Source: Sulfurisphaera javensis
GTDB taxonomy: Archaea; Thermoproteota; Thermoprotei_A; Sulfolobales; Sulfolobaceae
Assembly: GCF_041154675.1 (NCBI RefSeq)
Contig: NZ_AP031322.1
Location: 1,647,812-1,711,811, forward strand
Length of the DNA stretch: 64,000 nt
Direction: 5' to 3'
Positions 27,529 through 37,111 of the stretch are shown one piece after another (the first letter of the stretch is position 1; every line of letters begins with the position of its first letter). Under the pieces are notes generated by a model. The model searched no databases. It saw nothing but the letters and a program-made list of their open reading frames with translations, and was not told the origin of the DNA. The position numbers were made by a program, and so were the translations under genes.

Positions 27529-28437
27529 ATGAACCGCCTTTTAACACTCTCTATCATATTATTTATAATTATAGGAATAGCAATAGCTACTACGGTAATT
27601 CTCTCAGTAGTATTACATATATCAGTAACAATAACTTCAGTAATAAATGCAGTATTGATAGGAGGAGTTGGAGTAGTTTCTGTCTATATAATATCGAATA
27701 TTATAAAGTACAGAGCCAGTAATGTAGTAGGTAAGACAACAGCTGAAAGTCTTAGTTTGGTTATTCAATTTATTGGTTATACTGTAATAGTTATTTTGGC
27801 ATTAACAGCAGTTCATGTAGGTGTAACTAGTGCTTTATTTGGTGGTACTGTATTTGGCTTAGTTGTTGGTTTAGCTTTGCAAACTTCATTATCAAATGTC
27901 TTCTCTGGAATTTTCCTAATTCTAAGTAGACCTTTTAATATTGGTGATAGAGTGACCATAACAACTTGGCAGTATGGCTTATTAGCTCCAACTTATCCGC
28001 CAAAATTTTGGTCAAATGACTTTTTAATTCCAGGTTATACTGGAGTAATTATTGACATAAATTTAATGTATACTATCATTCTTACTGATGAAAACGTTGT
28101 AATGAAAATACCAAATAGCATTATGATTCAAGCTGCTGTCTTTGTTCATAGTGAAGAATATAGATTAGTTAGAACTAAATATGAGATACCAAAAGATTTA
28201 GACCCAGATATAGTAATACCAAGACTAAAGGAAAGACTAAGCAAGTTAGACTTCATAGTAAAAGAGCCAGTAATTAAAGTCCTTGACACAACTTTGAATA
28301 CTTACGTTTTAGGAATAGATACTTATTGTAAAGGACAATATGAAGAACCGCCTAGAAGTGAGATAATTAAAGTTATTATGAAAACAATAAAAGAGATTCA
28401 ATCAGTGAAAATTAATGAGAAAGATAATACTCACTAG
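27529..28437 (+). CDS. MscS-family mechanosensitive channel
   Basis: 302 residues. Three to four N-terminal helices are followed by the MscS pore helix (ALFGGTVFGLVVGLALQTSLSNVFSG) and the beta domain (ILSRPFNIGDRVTI, then YTIILTDENVVMKIPNSIMI). The pore helix has the Gly/Ala pattern of the family. It should release solutes at osmotic shock. The small membrane gene downstream overlaps by 23 bases. A 12-residue insertion between the beta strands (WQYGLLAPTYPPKFWSNDF) is longer than in bacterial MscS. Confidence 0.9.
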   Translation: MNRLLTLSIILFIIIGIAIATTVILSVVLHISVTITSVINAVLIGGVGVVSVYIISNIIKYRASNVVGKTTAESLSLVIQFIGYTVIVILALTAVHVGVTSALFGGTVFGLVVGLALQTSLSNVFSGIFLILSRPFNIGDRVTITTWQYGLLAPTYPPKFWSNDFLIPGYTGVIIDINLMYTIILTDENVVMKIPNSIMIQAAVFVHSEEYRLVRTKYEIPKDLDPDIVIPRLKERLSKLDFIVKEPVIKVLDTTLNTYVLGIDTYCKGQYEEPPRSEIIKVIMKTIKEIQSVKINEKDNTH

Positions 28438-28855
28438 CATTATTTTTATAGCAATAGGAATAATTTTAATCATTCTTTATCACTATTTGCTTCCAACGTT
28501 TTACATAAAGGGAATAGTAGTAATACCTCCACATCAGAGTGAAAATTTTAACATACATTATCCTTCATTTATATTTGAATACAAGGATAACATTTCCTCT
28601 CCACTACAAATACAGTTTCAAAACATAGAAATTTCAAACTATACAGAAAGTAATTCTATCTTTTATTTTTATGGAAACTCTTTTAGTGGTAATGTTAAAG
28701 TTATTAATAATTACACCTCAACTGTCTTATTTGGATATGTAATAGTTGATGAGACTCCATTATTCATATTCCTACCCATATTGTTTTATCTTGGAATAAT
28801 CCTTCTTATCATAGGGATAATAATGTTAGGATTAGCTTACACTTTGTTAAAATAA
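28415..28855 (+). CDS. hypothetical protein with two membrane helices
   Basis: 146 residues: a helix at each end (IILTSIIFIAIGIILIIL and LFYLGIILLIIGIIMLGLAY) with about 80 residues between them, likely outside, bearing sequons NIS, NYT and NYT. Not recognised. It starts inside the mscS gene (23-base overlap), so it is translated from the same mRNA and may be a partner of the channel. It converges on the P-type ATPase gene with 4 bases between. Confidence 0.6.
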   Translation: MRKIILTSIIFIAIGIILIILYHYLLPTFYIKGIVVIPPHQSENFNIHYPSFIFEYKDNISSPLQIQFQNIEISNYTESNSIFYFYGNSFSGNVKVINNYTSTVLFGYVIVDETPLFIFLPILFYLGIILLIIGIIMLGLAYTLLK

Positions 28856-28859
28856 AAAA

Positions 28860-31259
28860 TTACCACTGTATTTTAGTGAACTTTTCTATCCCTAGCTTTA
28901 CAAAGTTATTTACAATTAAATTAAAGAACAAAGCTAGACCAAATATTATTATAGTATACTTTATTGGAGCAGGAGTTATACCTGGAATTCCAAAAGTTAC
29001 TATAATAAATGATATTATTATATCAGCAATCATTGAGATTAACATAGTCTTACTAGGCATACTTTCCCAAAAGTTCTTTATTTCCCTTACATTGAGCAAA
29101 TTAAATATATTGGAATATAACAGATAAGCGAAAATGAGAGTTTGCATAACATGTAATGGTAAACTCAAAATGAAATAGAGAGCGATAAATGATTCCACTA
29201 TCATAATGCTTCCTAGAATTGCTGAAACTATAACTAGCTGGTTGATATTCCATACAGCAGGTTTCTTTGGCCAAGAAACATTATCAGTAGACATTGTAAG
29301 CGTTACAAAATCGAACATAAAAAGTAGCAAAACCATACCAAACGTAGAAATTATAAACTTTGCAAACAAAATAAACGCTAAAGCAACGAAAATCACATTC
29401 TGAAAAGTTCTAGTTATTCTACTCAATACCCATATTCTTACCCTTTCATATATTTGCCTACCAATCTTTATCATATCAACTATATTCCTCAATCCAGGTA
29501 AGGTTAATACAACTGCTGCAGCAGCCTTAGCTACATCAGTAGCATTACTTACAGCAATTCCAACATCAGCTTGTCTTAATGCTGGTGCATCATTTACTCC
29601 ATCCCCAGTCATTCCAACTACATAACCTTTCTGTTGAAGAAGTTTTACAACACTGTACTTATCCTCTGGATAAACTTCAGCTAATCCATCAACTTTCTCT
29701 ATCATTTCTGGTTTCTCTTTCACATCAGAAACCCTAATCACATTCTCTCCAATTCCTACCTCTTTAGCAATTTGTTTAGCAATAGGCTCAGCATCACCAG
29801 TTAACATAATAACTTTAACTCCAAGATCTTTTAGTTCCTTTATTAACTCAGCGGAATCTGGTCTTGGTGGATCTCTTAATGAAACTAATCCAACCAATTT
29901 CCATTTTTCTCCCTCTTCTCTTTTAGCTACAGCTAAAACCCTACAACCAATTTTAGCCTCTTCTTCAGCCTTCATGTAAATTTCTTCAGTATTTTCTAAA
30001 CCACAAAGTTTACTTATAGCATCAATTGAACCTTTAGTAAGCCTTAGACTTTTCCCTTCTTTTATGACAAAACTTTCCGTCCTTCTAGTTGAAGGATCAA
30101 AAGGAATAAACTCTTTCACTTGCCAACTAGTGAGATCTAAACCCATCTCTTTAGCCTTATTTATAAAGGCTAAGTCAATTGGATCTTGATTCGCCTCTGT
30201 TGAAGCTAACGCACCATATAACACTACTTCCCTTTCATCACCATTAATAGGAATAACCCTATGTACTGAAAGCTTATTCAGAGTAATTGTTCCGGTCTTA
30301 TCACTACATAGCACGTTCATTGTTGAAGCTCCTTCAATTGCATCTAACCTAGTTACTAATACTCCAGCTTTAGATAACTCTTGACTTCCTAAGGCTAGAG
30401 ATATGCTAAACATAGCTGGCAAAGCTATAGGAATTGCTGCAACAATCAAAACTAAAGCTAACGGTAAAAATTGGAGAATATTCTCTCCCTTTAGAATGAA
30501 GACGATACCAGAAACTCCTAAAAGAGCTACAACTATTATCATCATCCAGAAGACAATTTTTGAAACAACCTTCTCTACTCTAAGTCTTGGCTTAGCAATC
30601 TTAACTAACTCAACGGTTTTTCCAAAATATGTATTCTGTCCCGTTAATATTACAATCCCTGTTGCTTCTCCTCTCCTTATTATGCTTCCAGAATAAATTA
30701 CTTCATTATTTCTTCTATAAACAGAGAGTGACTCTCCAGTTAATGCTGATTGATCTACCTCGACTTCTCCATGAATTATTTTAACATCGGCAGGGACAAA
30801 ATCACCAGCCCTAACTCTTACTATATCTCCCGGGACAAGCAATCTAGCTGGAATTAATTTCCATTCTCCATTCCTGAGAACTCTAGCTTGAACTTGTAAT
30901 TTTTGCTTAAGTAATTCTAAAGCTTTATTCGCTCTTTGCTCTTCAGAAAAACTTAAGAAAGCATTAAATATAATAAGAGCAACAATTATGTAAAAATCAA
31001 GATATCTACCTAAAACATAAGAAAGCACTGCTGCAACTTCTAAAACCCACGCTGTAGCATTCCAAAATTTTTTTCCCAATTCCTTTAATGGATTTCTTTT
31101 CTCCTCTTCAACAGCATTATAACCATACTTTTTTAGTCTTTCTTGTGCTTCCTTTTCGCTTAAACCCTTGTTTACGTCAGTCTGCAAAATCTCAACAACT
31201 TTTTGTACATCTGCCTTAATTAACTCCTCTTTTTCCATAAGATAATAATATAATTCCAT
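28860..31259 (-). CDS. P-type ATPase, plasma-membrane H+-ATPase type (P3A)
   Basis: 799 residues. All P-type marks are seen: actuator loop VDQSALTGESLSVYR, phosphorylation site CSDKTGTITLNKL, the KGSIDAISKL stretch of the nucleotide domain and the hinge MTGDGVNDAPALRQADVGIAVSNATDVA. Ten membrane helices are expected. The overall length and the short N-terminus match the archaeal and fungal/plant proton pumps of group P3A. In an acidophile it may export protons or move another cation. The first ATG is at 31259; the second (MEKEELIK, eight codons in) fits the family better. No coupled neighbour. Confidence 0.9.
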   Translation of the reverse strand: MELYYYLMEKEELIKADVQKVVEILQTDVNKGLSEKEAQERLKKYGYNAVEEEKRNPLKELGKKFWNATAWVLEVAAVLSYVLGRYLDFYIIVALIIFNAFLSFSEEQRANKALELLKQKLQVQARVLRNGEWKLIPARLLVPGDIVRVRAGDFVPADVKIIHGEVEVDQSALTGESLSVYRRNNEVIYSGSIIRRGEATGIVILTGQNTYFGKTVELVKIAKPRLRVEKVVSKIVFWMMIIVVALLGVSGIVFILKGENILQFLPLALVLIVAAIPIALPAMFSISLALGSQELSKAGVLVTRLDAIEGASTMNVLCSDKTGTITLNKLSVHRVIPINGDEREVVLYGALASTEANQDPIDLAFINKAKEMGLDLTSWQVKEFIPFDPSTRRTESFVIKEGKSLRLTKGSIDAISKLCGLENTEEIYMKAEEEAKIGCRVLAVAKREEGEKWKLVGLVSLRDPPRPDSAELIKELKDLGVKVIMLTGDAEPIAKQIAKEVGIGENVIRVSDVKEKPEMIEKVDGLAEVYPEDKYSVVKLLQQKGYVVGMTGDGVNDAPALRQADVGIAVSNATDVAKAAAAVVLTLPGLRNIVDMIKIGRQIYERVRIWVLSRITRTFQNVIFVALAFILFAKFIISTFGMVLLLFMFDFVTLTMSTDNVSWPKKPAVWNINQLVIVSAILGSIMIVESFIALYFILSLPLHVMQTLIFAYLLYSNIFNLLNVREIKNFWESMPSKTMLISMIADIIISFIIVTFGIPGITPAPIKYTIIIFGLALFFNLIVNNFVKLGIEKFTKIQW

Positions 31260-31284
31260 GAGTTATTAGATTAACTCAAAAATT

Positions 31285-32004
31285 CTATTTTGCAAGAATG
31301 ATAAAATCTAAGATATCAGAAGGCTTAACCATCCCATAACCTTGGCTAATTTTTTTAATAAGATTTTGAGGATCATTAACCTTAATACCAGCTAAAGCAT
31401 CAACAAAATCAAGTAAATCCTTAATCATTGGCGTACTTGGACCAACTAAGATTTTGTAGGCTTTCTTACCTAATTGAATAAGTCTATCTACAGATTTATT
31501 AATTATTGTTGAAGAGGTAATAATGAGAACATCAGCTTCTTCAATAACAAATTCACTAGCTGTTGATGGGAAAATGTTGTTTAATGGATCAATTAAATAA
31601 GGATTTAACTCAAGAATAATAAATTGTTGAGCAATTTCCTTAAACTTCTCTACGTTGGGAAATTTACCAATCATAACAACTTTCTTACCTTTTGACATTT
31701 CAAGCATAAAGTCTAATCCATTTCCCCTATAATTCCATAAGGGGTCAATTACAGAATTAATAGCTGCTAAACCAACACTAGCTTCTAAAAGATTCCAAGA
31801 ATAAAGAAGTTCGGCAAGTTTACCTGTAGTGTAATTCTCCAATTCCCCCGCATTAGCAATTTCTCCAAATAGAGGAAGTTTATAAGTTAATGCCATTCCG
31901 CAATTCTTTGATAAAACACAAGTCCATGTTAATCCAATCGTTACGTTTTTTACTTCATAATCTTTCTCTTTAGCTAAGGAAACTAGGTAATCTATTATTC
32001 TCAT
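31285..32004 (-). CDS. DUF364-type putative heavy-metal chelation protein
   Basis: 239 residues. Layout of the DUF4213/DUF364 family: an N-terminal enolase-like domain (VKNVTIGLTWTCVLSKNCGMALTY, then SWNLLEASVGLAAINSVID) and a Rossmann-like C-terminal domain (KKVVMIGKFPNVEKFKE, then ADVLIITSSTIINKSVDRLI, GPSTPM). These proteins are linked to metal or siderophore handling by context in other genomes. It overlaps the upstream membrane gene in an ATGA. Confidence 0.75.
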   Translation of the reverse strand: MRIIDYLVSLAKEKDYEVKNVTIGLTWTCVLSKNCGMALTYKLPLFGEIANAGELENYTTGKLAELLYSWNLLEASVGLAAINSVIDPLWNYRGNGLDFMLEMSKGKKVVMIGKFPNVEKFKEIAQQFIILELNPYLIDPLNNIFPSTASEFVIEEADVLIITSSTIINKSVDRLIQLGKKAYKILVGPSTPMIKDLLDFVDALAGIKVNDPQNLIKKISQGYGMVKPSDILDFIILAK

Positions 32005-32459
32005 CCTTTCACCTTTTGAACTATCTTAACTAGAAGTTTAGGTTTAATTGCGAGAATTAATCCTAAAGTACCGCCTAAGGCATGTTCAAAAATAACATGT
32101 ATGAGCAAACCACCAGTAAATGGGAAACCGGGTAAAGCTGCAGCAGCCAATATTCCGCTAGCTGACGCTATAGTAAATCCTTGAATGAATATGAAGAGAA
32201 TCGCTATAAAACCAGCTATTCCAGATAGGATTCTGACCATAATCGCAATTATTGTGTTCTCTAAAAGCGAGGGTTTAAAGGAAACTAGTAGAAAAATTAT
32301 ACCTAAAACACCAAAAGAGGTAATTGGATAAACTGGCGATAGATGGAATATCTTTGAACCAACTTTTAACATAAAAGAAAGGTGAACTGTATAAGCATAA
32401 ATGAATGTGTAGGTGAGTAGCACTCCGTCTGCAAACATTAGTATTTTTTTCCAATCCAT
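32001..32459 (-). CDS. hypothetical membrane protein, four helices
   Basis: 152 residues with about four membrane helices (FADGVLLTYTFIYAYTVHL, FGVLGIIFLLVSF, GIAGFIAILFIFIQGFTIAS, LIHVIFEHALGGTLGLILAI). No family recognised. Several His residues (H26, H40, and HVIFEH near the end) could bind metal. It overlaps the DUF364 gene by 4 bases, so the two are probably made together and may work on the same metal or ligand. Confidence 0.6.
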   Translation of the reverse strand: MDWKKILMFADGVLLTYTFIYAYTVHLSFMLKVGSKIFHLSPVYPITSFGVLGIIFLLVSFKPSLLENTIIAIMVRILSGIAGFIAILFIFIQGFTIASASGILAAAALPGFPFTGGLLIHVIFEHALGGTLGLILAIKPKLLVKIVQKVKG

Positions 32460-32594
32460 AGCTAATATTACCTTTTGGAATTATTTAAAGCTTTACATAT
32501 TAAGAGATCCTCATGGAATTCCTTATTAACTATCATTAATTTTGTAGGAAAAACTTGCGAAAAAGTTTTTATAATTAATTGTATATATTACTCT

Positions 32595-33710
32595 ATGCAA
32601 ATGTTTTCGATAGGAAATATTTTGAATAGAAAAAATATATTAAAGTATGTATACCTAATGCTATTGTTAGCTTCTATTACCTTTTTTACACTTTCTTATA
32701 CGATAAGCGTGAATAACATTAATGTTGCTTCTGGTCCCTCTTATGGTATTTATGTAAATGGTAAAGTTTATTTCATCGCACAAAATGCTAATGAACTTGA
32801 GGTAATTCAAGGTAATCGAGTTGTTTCAAATTATTCCTTACCTTACTTCTTAGGAGCAGATCCATTTAAGGTTGCTTATGGTGATGGAAAATTCTTTATT
32901 GCATATCAAAAAGGTCCAGTAATTGTATGGAGTAATGGAAGTGTTCTAGCTAAGTATTTCTTACCTCACATAGGAAAATATCCGGACATAATCTTTGCTG
33001 ATGGTTATGCTGTAGTTACAGCATCAAGTGGAAATGAAGTTTATTTCATCTCATCATCTGGTAAAATAATAAACGTTAGTGTAATGCCTTTCCCACAAAC
33101 TTTAACTTATGATAATTACACTAACGTCGTTTACGTTGGGGCATATCAAAGTAAATTAATTTATGGAATTTCCCTCTCAAACTTTAAGATCGTTTATAAT
33201 TTCACAATTAACGACACTACAATAGATACTATGACTTTTGTACCACCAGATGCATTAGCTGTAGCTACTTATGAGCAACAAATTGAGTTGATTAATGCTA
33301 CAACTAGTAAGGTCATTTGGGCTGTATCAATGCCAACCACAGTATCAGGTGCAATTAACGGTTATTCCCAAATAATTTATGCTAATGGTTATCTTTACGT
33401 TTCAATTGCTCATAATGGAAATCAAGTAGCAGTAATCTCCAAAAATGGAACATTAGTTGATTTACTTTCTGTTGGTTCAGTTTCACCATCTTCACCTAAT
33501 GGAATAGTTTATGATCCGTCTAACGGAATGATTTACGTAATGGATTATTCAGCTAATCAAATTAGTTACCTTCCAGCATTCTCACCAACTATGCCAGTTA
33601 AACCCCACGTTTCTACAACACCATTATCCACATATTATGCAATAGCTGGAGGAGCTATAGCGATACTGGTTATTGTTGGAGTTGTAGTTTGGTTAAGGAG
33701 GAAGAAGTGA
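32595..33710 (+). CDS. exported beta-propeller-like protein, membrane anchored at its C-terminus
   Basis: About 371 residues from the ATG at 32595, 25 bases after TTTTTATAAT. A signal peptide (YVYLMLLLASITFFTLSYTI) is followed by repeats of about 45 residues with the pattern ...VYFIAQNANELEVIQGN..., YGDGKFFIAYQKGPVIVWSNG, FADGYAVVTASSGNEVYFIS, typical of a NHL/YVTN-like propeller. A C-terminal helix (YYAIAGGAIAILVIVGVVVWL) with a basic end anchors it, so the propeller faces outward. It opens an operon with an ECF-type importer (33712-36765), which suggests a surface receptor or scavenger for the same nutrient; this is inference. Confidence 0.72.
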   Translation: MQMFSIGNILNRKNILKYVYLMLLLASITFFTLSYTISVNNINVASGPSYGIYVNGKVYFIAQNANELEVIQGNRVVSNYSLPYFLGADPFKVAYGDGKFFIAYQKGPVIVWSNGSVLAKYFLPHIGKYPDIIFADGYAVVTASSGNEVYFISSSGKIINVSVMPFPQTLTYDNYTNVVYVGAYQSKLIYGISLSNFKIVYNFTINDTTIDTMTFVPPDALAVATYEQQIELINATTSKVIWAVSMPTTVSGAINGYSQIIYANGYLYVSIAHNGNQVAVISKNGTLVDLLSVGSVSPSSPNGIVYDPSNGMIYVMDYSANQISYLPAFSPTMPVKPHVSTTPLSTYYAIAGGAIAILVIVGVVVWLRRKK

Positions 33711-33711
33711 A

Positions 33712-34383
33712 ATGTTTAGCTTAAAACCAGGAACAACACCTTTACCAATAGTTTTAGCATACTTTATTATTGCTGTAGTCGTAGCTGTATTTCTCTTCAA
33801 AAAGGCAAAGCCCAAATTTAATGCTATTGATTTAGCAATTATTGGAGTAGGAGGAGCATTAGTTGCAGTAGCTGATCACATTATTGGAGATGCAATATTT
33901 CTTCCTTCTGGAATATATCCAATAATTAACCCTCCAGTATGGTTCAGAATATTTGTCTTTTTCATTACAGTGGGAGTAGTTAGAAAGGTCGGTAGTGGAA
34001 TGATGAGTATGGCAGTTTATGATATTGTAAGCGATCTAATTCACTTTGGTTTCACTGGAGAACCATTTTGGTTAATTGAGGATGTCTTCACTTATGGATT
34101 AATGGCCGATATAGTAATATTCCTAACTCATGGAAAGATATTTGGAATTAGAGAGGAAAAAGATCCAATTCTTTTAGCAATCTTAGAAGGAGGAGCATTA
34201 GGATTCTTCTTTTCATTCATTCATCCATTCTTTACTTATGGCTTTATAGCGCCAATGGTATTTGGATTCATTCCAGATCAAGCTAGAGTGATGTACCTCT
34301 TTATAACTTACATACCGGGAGATATAGTTATTGGAGCAATATCAGCTATAGTAGCAAATAGAGTAGCGAAAGTGGTAAGATGA
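33712..34383 (+). CDS. ECF transporter substrate-binding (S) component, unknown substrate
   Basis: 223 residues, about six membrane helices (IVLAYFIIAVVVAVFLF, IGVGGALVAVADHIIGD, FRIFVFFITVGVVRKVG, GLMADIVIFLTHG, LGFFFSFIHPFFTYGF, YIPGDIVIGAISAIVANRVA). The size, the helix pattern and position between a surface protein and EcfA/EcfT genes make it the S component. The conserved small residues of the GxGAL type (IIGVGGALVAVAD) resemble YkoE-like proteins. The substrate (vitamin, precursor or metal) is not readable. One base separates it from the propeller gene and it overlaps the ATPase gene by 4. Confidence 0.72.
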   Translation: MFSLKPGTTPLPIVLAYFIIAVVVAVFLFKKAKPKFNAIDLAIIGVGGALVAVADHIIGDAIFLPSGIYPIINPPVWFRIFVFFITVGVVRKVGSGMMSMAVYDIVSDLIHFGFTGEPFWLIEDVFTYGLMADIVIFLTHGKIFGIREEKDPILLAILEGGALGFFFSFIHPFFTYGFIAPMVFGFIPDQARVMYLFITYIPGDIVIGAISAIVANRVAKVVR

Positions 34384-35873
34384 ACTTCGTAAAAATTAAG
34401 GATTTGAAGGTAAAGTATCCAGAAAGTGAAAACTATTCTCTTCAAATTGACGAACTTGAAATAGATGAAGGAGAAACAGTACTAGTTACTGGAAAATCTG
34501 GTTCTGGGAAATCTACTTTTGCAAATGTTATAAATGGAGTTATTCCAAAGCTCTTGGAGGCAGATGTTAAAGGTAAAATTGAGATTTTTTCTCAAGATAT
34601 CTCCCCTCTTTCAGTTCATGATATTTCACTTCTTGTAGGAACTCTTTTACAAGATCCAGATAGTCAAATACTCAACTACTTTGTTAGAGATGAGATTGCT
34701 TTCCCTCTCGAAAACCTTGCTTTCCCTAAAGAGGAAATAATGAAAAGAGTTCAAGAAGCATCAGAATGGGTTGGTATAACTCACTTACTAGATAGAGAAA
34801 CTTTCACACTTTCTGGAGGAGAAAAGCAAAGAGTAGTATTGGCTAGCATTTTGGCCATAGATCCTAAAGGATTAATTTTAGATGAACCAACATCAAGTTT
34901 AGATTCTAAAGGAACTAAAGACGTTTTAGAAAGGATTAAAGGATTAAGAAAGGGGAAAAGCGTAATTTTAGTTGAACATAAAGTAAGTAAAGTTATTGAC
35001 TTTGTTGACAGAATTCTTGTTATAGAACAAGGGAAAATAATTTACAATTTGAAACCATCTGATGCTTTAAAAATGAGTGAAGAGTTAGAAAAACTTGGAA
35101 TTGAAACTCCAACTAAGTTACCAAAAGTAGAAAAAAGAAAAGGAGAGAAAACACTTTACCTTTCAGTTGAAGTAAAAACTAAAAAAGGGAAAAAGTTAGT
35201 AGATGTTGAAACATACCTAAACGCTGGAGAAATAACTGCAATTATGGGAATTAATGGAAGTGGAAAAAGCACATTGCTTAAAGCAATTTCGGGCTTACTC
35301 TCAAAAGACTTATTATTTGAAGGCAAGATAACGATAGGTAATAAAGACTTAACAAGAGTTAACCTTAAGGAAAGAGGAAAATACATAGCTTATTTGCCTC
35401 AAGATGTAGATTTACTCTTTATAAAAAGAAGTGTTGAGGACGAAATAAGATATTCAATGAAACTAAGAGGGATTAAGGATGAAAAGTTATTGGAAGACCT
35501 TCTCACCAAGTTCTCCTTGCTAGGAGTTAGGAAAAATGATCCGTTTTTAATTTCAGTTGGGCAAAAAAGAAGAACTGCGATTGCATCAATTTTAGCTTCT
35601 GGAGTTAAAGTTATCTTACTTGATGAACCGACAACTGGCCAAGATTGGTACCACAGAAAAATTCTTGGCGAGGATTTGAAAAAACTTGATAATCATGTAA
35701 TAGTAGTAGTTACTCACGATCCCAGATTTGCTTATCTTTTTGCGGATAGAGTTCTTGTTCTTTATGAAGGAAAAATTGTTCTTGATGGTACACCAGATGA
35801 AGTTCTTCCTTTAGCTGTAAAGTATGGAGTAGTAACAAAGGAGGAGGTTGAGAATGAGTTACCCGTTGATTAA
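34380..35873 (+). CDS. ECF transporter ATPase, two fused domains (EcfA-EcfA)
   Basis: 497 residues with two complete ABC ATPases. First: GKSGSGKSTFANVING, LSGGEKQRVVLASIL, GLILDEPTSSLD, VEHKVSK. Second (from about residue 265): GINGSGKSTLLKAISG, SVGQKRRTAIASIL (signature SVGQK, altered from LSGGQ), VILLDEPTTGQD, THDPR. The long cassette with two domains is typical of YkoD-like ECF systems. It powers the S component upstream together with EcfT downstream. The weak signature in the second half hints at one main and one degenerate hydrolysis site. Confidence 0.9.
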   Translation: MNFVKIKDLKVKYPESENYSLQIDELEIDEGETVLVTGKSGSGKSTFANVINGVIPKLLEADVKGKIEIFSQDISPLSVHDISLLVGTLLQDPDSQILNYFVRDEIAFPLENLAFPKEEIMKRVQEASEWVGITHLLDRETFTLSGGEKQRVVLASILAIDPKGLILDEPTSSLDSKGTKDVLERIKGLRKGKSVILVEHKVSKVIDFVDRILVIEQGKIIYNLKPSDALKMSEELEKLGIETPTKLPKVEKRKGEKTLYLSVEVKTKKGKKLVDVETYLNAGEITAIMGINGSGKSTLLKAISGLLSKDLLFEGKITIGNKDLTRVNLKERGKYIAYLPQDVDLLFIKRSVEDEIRYSMKLRGIKDEKLLEDLLTKFSLLGVRKNDPFLISVGQKRRTAIASILASGVKVILLDEPTTGQDWYHRKILGEDLKKLDNHVIVVVTHDPRFAYLFADRVLVLYEGKIVLDGTPDEVLPLAVKYGVVTKEEVENELPVD

Positions 35874-36765
35874 TGTAATAATAAGTTGGTATCTTTACTT
35901 ATTTGGAGTAACTTTTCTAGTTTACATACTGTTTGTTGCTCTGGGAGTAAAAGGATTTAAAGAGTTAACAACTTATGTAGAGAAAAAGACATTGTTACAC
36001 AGAATAAATCCACTTACAAAGATTATAATTTTACTTTTAGTTACTATAGTTGCATCACAATCTATTTGGTGGATTGGTGCAACACTAGGAGTTATCGCGT
36101 TTTCTTTATTTATCCCGTTAAAAAGAGTTAAGGTTGTATCGTTGTTTACCTTTATGCAAGTATTTGGAATGACATGGGGATTCGCAATTTACACTTCTCC
36201 ATCTCTTATTCAACAACTTTTTGGAAATAAACTAACTACAATCTGGGTTTTTCCTTCATATTTTATTTATTTTGGCGTAGTTCCAGACTTAACTTTACAA
36301 GCATTAATATACGGTTTTCAAGTAGCTATGAGAGTATGGAGCATGTTTCTCTTCTCAATTCTTATCTTAATGACAACTACAACATCAGAAGTAATAAGAG
36401 CATTATCAAAGTTCAAAGTACCATTAAGCATAACATTTGCAATAACAATTGCAATGATCTCTATTCCAAGAATATTTGAAATTGCTGATACAGCTTATAA
36501 AATTCAAGTTATGAGGGGAGAAAATAAGTTTATAGCCTTCTTTCAATCAATTATTCCTACAACTATATTTCTATTTAAAAGTGCAAAAATAACTGGAATC
36601 TCAGCAGAAACTAGATGTTTTATGGCTAAGAAAGAGAGAACGGAACTTTATGACATGCCTTTAACTAGTGTAGATAAAGTTATAATTACAACGGGGATTT
36701 TACTGACAGCAATAGACCTTTACCTAGTAGCAATAGGTCTTATACCAGCTATTCCGTTCCATTAA
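35854..36765 (+). CDS. ecfT: ECF transporter transmembrane (T) component
   Basis: 303 residues, with four to six helices. The frame begins at a TTG at 35848, but GAGGAGG at 35841-35847 is a Shine-Dalgarno sequence spaced 6 bases from the ATG at 35854, so I start there. Family marks: KTLLHRINPLTKIIILLLVT near the start and the coupling region VMRGENKFIAFFQSIIPTTIF with SAETRCFMAK (the Ala-Arg-Gly type motifs are relaxed). It scaffolds the S component on the two ATPase domains. It overlaps the ATPase gene by 20 bases and converges on the MNT gene with a 17-base overlap. Confidence 0.85.
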   Translation: MSYPLINVIISWYLYLFGVTFLVYILFVALGVKGFKELTTYVEKKTLLHRINPLTKIIILLLVTIVASQSIWWIGATLGVIAFSLFIPLKRVKVVSLFTFMQVFGMTWGFAIYTSPSLIQQLFGNKLTTIWVFPSYFIYFGVVPDLTLQALIYGFQVAMRVWSMFLFSILILMTTTTSEVIRALSKFKVPLSITFAITIAMISIPRIFEIADTAYKIQVMRGENKFIAFFQSIIPTTIFLFKSAKITGISAETRCFMAKKERTELYDMPLTSVDKVIITTGILLTAIDLYLVAIGLIPAIPFH

Positions 36766-37111
36766 AAATGTTGTAATCATCAACTACAACAACCTTGTAT
36801 TTTAACGCTTCCTTCCAACTAATTTTTCCCATCATTTTCTTAAACTCTTCTGGAGTATAAGGTTTAACTTCAAAACCTGGCTTATGAGGAAACATCTCAT
36901 ATCTATCAAGAAAACGAACATTAGTAAAAGCTTCTGAAACCAAGATTACATCTATATCACTCCAAAAATTAAAATCTCCCCTAGCATAACTACCATAAAG
37001 TATAACAGTTACCTTACCTAACTTGTTTTTAACTTCATTAGCAAAATCTTTAACTTGATTGATAACTTCATCCCTCTTCTTTCTCCTTTCTTCTAAGATC
37101 CTCTCCAACAC
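36749..37111 (-). CDS. minimal nucleotidyltransferase (MNT) of a MNT/HEPN pair
   Basis: 120 residues. TVILYGSYARGDFNFWSDIDVILVSE is the complete GSxARG...SDxD motif of MntA-type proteins, which in known pairs AMPylate the HEPN RNase and act as antitoxin. It overlaps the upstream HEPN gene (37068-37481) by 44 bases, the usual coupling. A second, broken pair lies at 46.6-47.3 kb. Confidence 0.85.
   Translation of the reverse strand: MLERILEERRKKRDEVINQVKDFANEVKNKLGKVTVILYGSYARGDFNFWSDIDVILVSEAFTNVRFLDRYEMFPHKPGFEVKPYTPEEFKKMMGKISWKEALKYKVVVVDDYNIFNGTE

Noticed and set aside
28876..30696. Three + strand frames antisense to the P-type ATPase
   Set aside because: Antisense shadows of a well conserved gene with normal codon structure on the - strand.
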